The position numbers and the translations under genes are program-made. The notes under the pieces were generated by a model. The model was not told the origin of the DNA. It did not search any database and worked only from the letters and a program-made list of their open reading frames with translations. A stretch of 64,000 bases of DNA from Salinicola salarius (GTDB lineage: Bacteria; Pseudomonadota; Gammaproteobacteria; Pseudomonadales; Halomonadaceae), in contig NZ_NHOU01000002.1 in NCBI RefSeq assembly GCF_002179555.1, positions 186,001 to 250,000 on the forward strand, in the 5' to 3' direction. Every line of letters begins with the position of its first letter. The first letter of the stretch is position 1. This document shows, piece by piece, positions 58,801 through 64,000 of the stretch.

Positions 58801-59814
58801 CTGGGCCGCGCTCTTCAGCAGCGCCCCCGCGAGCTTCTCCTGACTCAGCCAGAAGCGCCCGCTGCTGTCGGTGATCTCCTCGGCGGCCTCGAACTCGCCC
58901 CGGGCCAGCCAGCTTTCGAACGCCGCCAGCCGATCGGCCAGCTCGTCGGGCTTGAAGCTCCTCTTGTTGAGCACGCCATCGTGGAATGCCTCGGCCATCA
59001 AGGCGCCGATGGCATCGCGATCCCAGGCCGCCGCCAGCGCCGCTTCGATGGACTCCCGTTCGTGCAGCCCGCTTTCCAGCTCGGCGAACAGCGCGGTCAG
59101 GGAGTCCGGCGCTTTTACCGCCTCGCCGGCGACCCACAGCGGCTGGGGTTCGCCATCCTTCAACAATGGCCGCAACGCGGCCGCCAGCGCTTCCGGCCCG
59201 CTCCACTGCGAACGGATCTGGCGCTGCCAGCGCTCGTCGAGCGGATAGAACTCGCACCGCCAGTAATCCTCCACCGCCCGAGCCAGCAGCGCCTGACCAT
59301 CCTGCAGCAGCTCGGCGGAGAAGCGTGCGCCGGCGTCGAAGGCGTGGCGGGTCAGCATGCGCTGGCAGAAGCCGTGAATGGTGAAGATCGCCGCCTCGTC
59401 CATCAGCCGCGCCGCCTGGTCCAGCCGCCGGGCGCCGCTGCGGCAGGCCGTCTCGCCCGCCGTGGCCAGCGGCTCCAGCAGTTCGGCCAGTACCGGATCG
59501 TGGCGATCCTCGGCGCTTGCCAGCAGCCAGTCGCGGGCCTGCTTGAGACGCGCCCGGATACGCCCGCGCAGCTCGGCAGTGGCGGCTTCGGTGAAGGTCA
59601 CGACCAGGATCTCGGGCGGCGTCAACGGCCGGGGGAAATCCACCGTCTCGCGGCCGGGCAGCGGCCCCAGCACCAACCGCACGTAGAGCGCGGCCAGGGT
59701 GAAGGTCTTGCCGGTGCCGGCGCTGGCCTCGATCAGATGATGGCCGATCAACGGCAGGCCGACGAGCTCGAGCGGGACGGTTTGTTCCCGGTTTTCATTC
59801 GTGACACCGCTCAT
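55846..59814 (-). CDS. recB: Exodeoxyribonuclease V beta subunit
   Basis: 1322 aa. Helicase Walker A EASAGTGKTFTLAALYVRL (29-47), VTFTEAATAELRGRIR, LIDEFQDTDPVQYRIF, VHKSKGLEYPIVLLPF. The C-terminal nuclease has GYIDLTFEAGGRWYVLDWKSN near 1170. Near the end a low-complexity segment with three EDAP repeats and two LSMAP repeats (about 1262-1285) is encoded by 12- and 15-bp DNA repeats, which is unusual for RecB. The start MSGVTNENRE at 59814 overlaps the recC stop (ATGA). Confidence 0.97.
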
Positions 59815-62800
59815 TCGCTCGCCCCCCCTCGAGACCGGGTCGATGAGGGTTTCGATAACGGCTTCGATGACGCTGGCGTTGCCACCGCCTGGGAACGGAA
59901 ATGGGAATGGGTCTGCTGGGACGCTCGCAACAGGATCTCCAGTATCGGTTGATAGTGGGCCACGCTCTCGCGGACGCCACCGGCCGCCTCGAACGTCTCG
60001 AAATCCGGCCACAGCTGGCCAAGTCCGCCTTCGCGCTGGGCCAGCGACGGCATGCCGAAGCCGCCCTCGTCGTACGCTTCCGCCAGCTGGTCGCGCCAGC
60101 CGGGATCGAGCGATTCCCCCGCCGCCAGCCCGCCGAGCGCCTCGCGATCGGCCAGGCTCCACAGCGTCTTGACCAGCGCATCGCTGGCGGGCAGCGGCGC
60201 GCACCAGGCGCGCCACCAGGTGCGAAGCCAGTGGCCGAGACTCGCCCGCGCTTGCGCCCTCTCCAGCGTCGGGAACTCCAGCCAGCGGTCCTCGAAAATC
60301 GCCGTCCACCGGCAGGGTGACTCTCCGCTGGCGTTGACCAGCAGCCAACGAACGTAGCCCGCGTAGAGTCGATGCGGCTTGCCAAGCTTCTTCCACGGGC
60401 CGTCTCCCGAGCCCTTACCATCGGGTTTGAAATGGCCGAAGTGGCTGGTCTCCAGCGTCACCAGGCCAAGACTGCCTGCCTTCCCGCCGTCATCGTTTTT
60501 GTCACCCTCATCGTTTTTGTCGCGGTCATCGCTTTTATCGAGATAAAGACCGTCGACTCTGGCCTCCAGCGCCAGCGCGGGACAGTCGGTCGTCGCGTCG
60601 ATCGCGAACCGCAGCATGGGCGGTGTCAGCGCTTCGGCGCCGTCGACCCGGCGATGCCAGCTCTCCAGTTGGGTCTGCAGGCGCCTGAGCGGCGGCTCGA
60701 TCGTCGCCAGGCCGAAACCCGCCGCCGGCAGCCGCCCTGCCAGACGCAGCCGGTCGGCGACCTGCGCCAGCGGCTCGTGGCGACGGCCGGCATCCAGCAG
60801 CTCGCGCTTGAGCGTGTGATCCTCTAGGGCATCGAGAATGAACGGCTCGCTGTCCTCGTCGGGCACGTCGGGATCCTGGAAGCGCACTCCCAGGCGGCCA
60901 AGGTAGACGCTCCAAGGCCGGCGCAACAGCCGCTGCAGATCGGCAAGCCCGAGCGCTTCCGCTGGCGCGGGCACGGCATCCGGCGCCGCTGGCTGCGCCA
61001 TCTCGGTGTCTGGGTTCTCAGCCAGCAGATGCAGTGGCTCCCAGCTGGTATCGAAGGTGTAACGCGGATCGTCGGCGTGAAAATAGCGCCGCGAGAACGG
61101 CTGTAACGGATGCGCCTCGATCAGTCTCGCCGCCAGCGCCGCTTCGTCGTCCTGTATCGAAGCGTCGCCCGAGTCCGGCCGCCAGCCCTGCTCCAGCGTG
61201 TCGAGCAGTTCGCCGATCAGCACCGAGGGCGGTCGTGGGGTGTTGTCGCGCTGATCGAAGCCGACCCAGGAGAACGTCAGCCGTTCGCGGGCGGAGAGCA
61301 GTGCCTCGAGCAGCAGGTAGCGGTCGTCGTCGCGGCGGGAGCGGTCCCCCGGACGCGGGCGCTGCGCCATCAGGTCGAAATCCTGCGGTTGGTGCGTGCG
61401 GGGATAGGCGCCGTCGTTCATCCCCAGCAGGTAGACCTGCCGGAACGGAATGGCGCGCATCGGCATCAGCGTGGCGAAGTTGACCTTGCCGGCCAGAAAG
61501 CGCTGGGCCAGGCCGCCCTCGTCGAGCTCCGCCCTGAGCGCGTCGCGCACCACGGCGAGGCCGATCGGCTGGGTAAAGGCGGCCAGTTCGCAACTCTGCT
61601 GCCAGCGGCCCAGCGCCTGATCCACCCGCGCCAGCACGTCGTGTTCGTCCAGCGCCGTGGGGGCGAACAGCGTGTCGATCAGGTGTCGCAAGCGCGCCAG
61701 CCACCCCTCCGGCGTGACGGCGGCGCTCAACGCCTCGCACTGGGCGGCCATCATGCGTATCAGCTCGGCCAGCCGCCCGGCGAGATCCGCTTCCAGCCCG
61801 CCCACCTCGTCGTAGGGCACGATCTCGTCGAACTGCCACGCGGCGCTGGCGGGTAACGGGCCGGTGGAATACCCCAGCAACATGCGCTCGAGCCCGAACG
61901 CCCAGCTGTTTTCATGCAATGCCGGAAAGCCGAGCGAGCGGCGGTGCGCGCCGGATAGCCCCCAGCGCACGCCGCTTTCCGCCAGCCATTGGCGCAGGCG
62001 CGGCAATTCCGACTCCTCGATGGCGAAGCGTGCCCGGAACGCCGGAACGTCCAGCGCATCGAGCAGCTCGCTCACGCCCAGCCGCCGTTCGGGAAGCTCC
62101 AGCAGCGACAGGATCAACACCATCATCGGATGCGCTTCACTGGCGACCTGATCGGCGATGGTGAACGGAATATGGCGGGGATCGTTGGACGGCAATTGAC
62201 CGAAGACCGCCTCGATGTAGGGCGCGTAGACGTCGATCTCCGGCACCATCACCAGAATGTCCCGGGGCCGCAGCGGCGTACCCTGGCTGCTGGCTTCCTC
62301 GAACGCCGCCAGCAGCCGATCGTGCAGTACCTCCACCTCGCGCAGCGGCGAGTGCACGCTGACCAGTGACAGCGAGGCGTCGTCCGGGGCGATCAGCCGT
62401 TTGCCGCTTTCCCGGGTTCGTTCTCCGGGATGCCTGAGATCGAGAATGTCCTGCTGCAGCTGGTTGAGCAGCGGCGCCCGTTCGGGATGCGCTTCATCGA
62501 CCGGATCGCGGAACAGGTCGGTCTCGACGTCGAAGCCGCCATCCTGGCTCTCGAACTCGTAGAGGCCGACGATGAAATCCCGCCCTTGCGCGCCCCAGGC
62601 AGCCAACAGCGGATTGGCCTGAAGGTGCAGCGCCTCCTCGTCCAGCGCCTCGAGCCATGGCGCTTCCGGGTGCCGGGACTGCTGTCGTGCCATCGCCTCG
62701 GCGGAGAGCCGCCCGGCGCGCTTGATCGCCTCCCGGTCGGAGACGATGTCGCCCCAGTAGTGGCGACACGGATTGGTGATCATCAGGAAGACGTCGATGA

Positions 62801-63620
62801 CGCCGGAAAGCGCGTGCAGCGCCTCCAGCGTCTGGGAAGGCAGCGCCGAGATGCCGAACACGAAGAGCCGGGGCGGCAACCCTGGCGGGCAGCTCTCCTG
62901 CTGTCTGGCGGCGCGCAGAAAACGACCATGCAGGCTGGCGCGGTGAAACGCTCGCTCGGTCGGGTCGGCGTCGGCGATCAACGCTCGCCATAGCGCCGGC
63001 TGCCAGCGCTGGTCGGCGGGCAGGTCGGCCGGAGCGTCCTCCCCCGCTTCCCAGGCGGCCAGCCAGTCGGGGCGGTAGTTGAGATACTGGTCGAACAGAT
63101 CCGCCAGACGCACCGCCAGTTGCCAGCGCTTGCGCTCGGCCTGCTCGGCGGCCCGGCGCTGCGTGCCCTCCTCCATCGCCGCAGACGATTCGGCACCCTC
63201 GTCGCCGTGCGGTCGGCCCGCCGTAGCGCTTTCCAGCCCGGCGCTCAGATAGTGGGCGAGCGGCGCGAAGGTGACCGGGTCGCTGGCGATCTCGCCTTCC
63301 AGCAGCCGCAGGATGCGCCATGCCAGCGGGCGCTTGTCGAACGGCGAATGCAGCGGAATCGGCCGGCTTTCGCCGTCTTCTCCGGCCTGTTCGAGCACCG
63401 CACGATAGGCACGCCAGACGAAGCTCGACGGCAGCGGGAAATCCACCGAGGCGGCGATGCCGTCGGCCTCGGCCAGCGAGAGGCGCAGCCATTGGGCCAT
63501 GCCGTTGGACTGCACCAGGAAGGTTTCCGGGGTCAGCGGCGGCAACCGGTGGCGCTTGATCAACGCCAGTGCCAGATCGTGCAGGTCTTCGAGGTGATTG
63601 GCATGCAGGACGCTGAACAT
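59811..63620 (-). CDS. recC: Exodeoxyribonuclease V gamma subunit
   Basis: 1269 aa. RecC recognises Chi and splits the duplex; it is a helicase/nuclease-like protein without intact active sites. Typical stretches: MFSVLHANHLEDL, TFLVQSNGMAQWLRLSLAE, LFVFGISALPSQTLEALHAL, RDILVMVPEIDVYAPYIEAVFG, MRAIPFRQVYLLGMNDGAYPR. A region of charged Asp/Lys repeats (about 1027-1047: KSDDR, KNDEG, KNDDG) comes from an 18-bp DNA repeat. First gene of recC-recB-recD-creatininase. Confidence 0.97.
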   Translation of the reverse strand: MFSVLHANHLEDLHDLALALIKRHRLPPLTPETFLVQSNGMAQWLRLSLAEADGIAASVDFPLPSSFVWRAYRAVLEQAGEDGESRPIPLHSPFDKRPLAWRILRLLEGEIASDPVTFAPLAHYLSAGLESATAGRPHGDEGAESSAAMEEGTQRRAAEQAERKRWQLAVRLADLFDQYLNYRPDWLAAWEAGEDAPADLPADQRWQPALWRALIADADPTERAFHRASLHGRFLRAARQQESCPPGLPPRLFVFGISALPSQTLEALHALSGVIDVFLMITNPCRHYWGDIVSDREAIKRAGRLSAEAMARQQSRHPEAPWLEALDEEALHLQANPLLAAWGAQGRDFIVGLYEFESQDGGFDVETDLFRDPVDEAHPERAPLLNQLQQDILDLRHPGERTRESGKRLIAPDDASLSLVSVHSPLREVEVLHDRLLAAFEEASSQGTPLRPRDILVMVPEIDVYAPYIEAVFGQLPSNDPRHIPFTIADQVASEAHPMMVLILSLLELPERRLGVSELLDALDVPAFRARFAIEESELPRLRQWLAESGVRWGLSGAHRRSLGFPALHENSWAFGLERMLLGYSTGPLPASAAWQFDEIVPYDEVGGLEADLAGRLAELIRMMAAQCEALSAAVTPEGWLARLRHLIDTLFAPTALDEHDVLARVDQALGRWQQSCELAAFTQPIGLAVVRDALRAELDEGGLAQRFLAGKVNFATLMPMRAIPFRQVYLLGMNDGAYPRTHQPQDFDLMAQRPRPGDRSRRDDDRYLLLEALLSARERLTFSWVGFDQRDNTPRPPSVLIGELLDTLEQGWRPDSGDASIQDDEAALAARLIEAHPLQPFSRRYFHADDPRYTFDTSWEPLHLLAENPDTEMAQPAAPDAVPAPAEALGLADLQRLLRRPWSVYLGRLGVRFQDPDVPDEDSEPFILDALEDHTLKRELLDAGRRHEPLAQVADRLRLAGRLPAAGFGLATIEPPLRRLQTQLESWHRRVDGAEALTPPMLRFAIDATTDCPALALEARVDGLYLDKSDDRDKNDEGDKNDDGGKAGSLGLVTLETSHFGHFKPDGKGSGDGPWKKLGKPHRLYAGYVRWLLVNASGESPCRWTAIFEDRWLEFPTLERAQARASLGHWLRTWWRAWCAPLPASDALVKTLWSLADREALGGLAAGESLDPGWRDQLAEAYDEGGFGMPSLAQREGGLGQLWPDFETFEAAGGVRESVAHYQPILEILLRASQQTHSHFRSQAVATPASSKPLSKPSSTRSRGGASE

Positions 63621-63851
63621 CCGCTCTCCCGGGTTCTTGGATCGAGGGTCGATGAGGCTTCGACAAAGACGCCATCCTACCGTGGTGCGGGACGACGATC
63701 ACCCGGTGCCTGTGGCAAGATGGGACGTTCTCGTGTCAACCATGTCGTCGCCGCCATCACTGCCTCCGTGGCAGCCAATGGCAACGTTCACGGTAGCCAT
63801 GACGACCTCCGCAGTGACTAATAACAATAACCGTAGCAACAAGGACTTCCA

Positions 63852-64000
63852 TTGACGACACCCGTCTTCCTCGCCGTGCTGGCCGGTGCCCTGATGCATG
63901 CCAGCTGGAACGCTCTGGTCAAGGTCGGCCTGGACCGACTGCTGAGCATCTCGCTGATCCAGGCCGCCTGCGCCGTGATCGCGCTCGCCGGCGTGGCCTT
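63852..64000 (+). CDS. EamA/DMT family transporter, N-terminal part (runs off the window)
   Basis: 49 codons from a TTG at 63852: TTPVFLAVLAGALMHASWNALVKV, then a second hydrophobic segment. GALxHASWNAxVK is the start of EamA-type drug/metabolite transporters. AAGGA lies 7 bases before the TTG. Divergent from recC; the 231-bp gap between them shows only Thr/Ser-rich shadow frames. Confidence 0.75.
   Translation, partial: MTTPVFLAVLAGALMHASWNALVKVGLDRLLSISLIQAACAVIALAGVA

Overview
The window is about 64 kb of high-G+C, gene-dense chromosome from a gammaproteobacterium. The gacA-uvrC-pgsA-tRNA block, recC-recB-recD, trpGDC, ydiJ, a BCCT osmolyte carrier and a complete urea uptake plus urease block together suggest a halomonad (Halomonas/Salinicola-like). 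The taxonomic call is inference, since no rRNA gene is present. I see no phage, insertion sequence, CRISPR array or plasmid gene.

Layout. 1-1547: end of a polar amino acid ABC transporter (binding-protein tail, permease, ATPase). 1647-3351: sodium:solute symporter with a small membrane partner. 3609-4427: DUF1206 membrane protein. 4589-16651: one minus-strand unit, urtABCDE-ureDABCEFG-ureJ, with mostly 1-4 nt gene overlaps and a good sigma-54 -24/-12 element in front of urtA. 17158-27638: acyl-CoA dehydrogenase, BCCT carrier, DUF294 signalling protein with a DEDDh exonuclease, 2-hydroxyacid dehydrogenase, an unusual SUMT (uroporphyrinogen-III methyltransferase), serS. 27954-33524: ydiJ, trxC, cation/proton antiporter with a C-terminal RCK-like domain. 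33707-36514: trpGDC preceded by an attenuator whose 16-residue leader peptide carries three consecutive Trp codons. 36559-38166: Crp/Fnr regulator, HicB-like protein, tRNA-Ala. 38533-42195: gacA, uvrC, pgsA, tRNA-Gly, tRNA-Cys, tRNA-Leu. 42722-44841: dusA and an AstE/AspA-like amidohydrolase.

45015-53774 is the most interesting stretch. A CDP-alcohol phosphatidyltransferase, a zinc-less alcohol dehydrogenase-like protein, a divergent 6-pyruvoyl-tetrahydropterin synthase homologue, a GT4 glycosyltransferase, a methyltransferase, a UPF0104 flippase-like protein, a RibD-type reductase without its deaminase, a GTP cyclohydrolase II with an extra N-terminal domain and a creatininase/ArfB-like amidohydrolase lie side by side. 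Enzymes acting on GTP-derived pyrimidines and pterins thus sit next to glycolipid-type enzymes. I know of no characterised pathway with this set. 53771-63620 is recC-recB-recD, with the creatininase gene overlapping recD. The window ends in the first codons of an EamA-type transporter.

Two signals recur. Short degenerate tandem repeats (period about 13-16 bp) occupy many intergenic gaps and also occur in frame inside genes as Ala/Pro/Glu/Asp-rich linkers. Translational coupling through ATGA or TGATG overlaps is very frequent.
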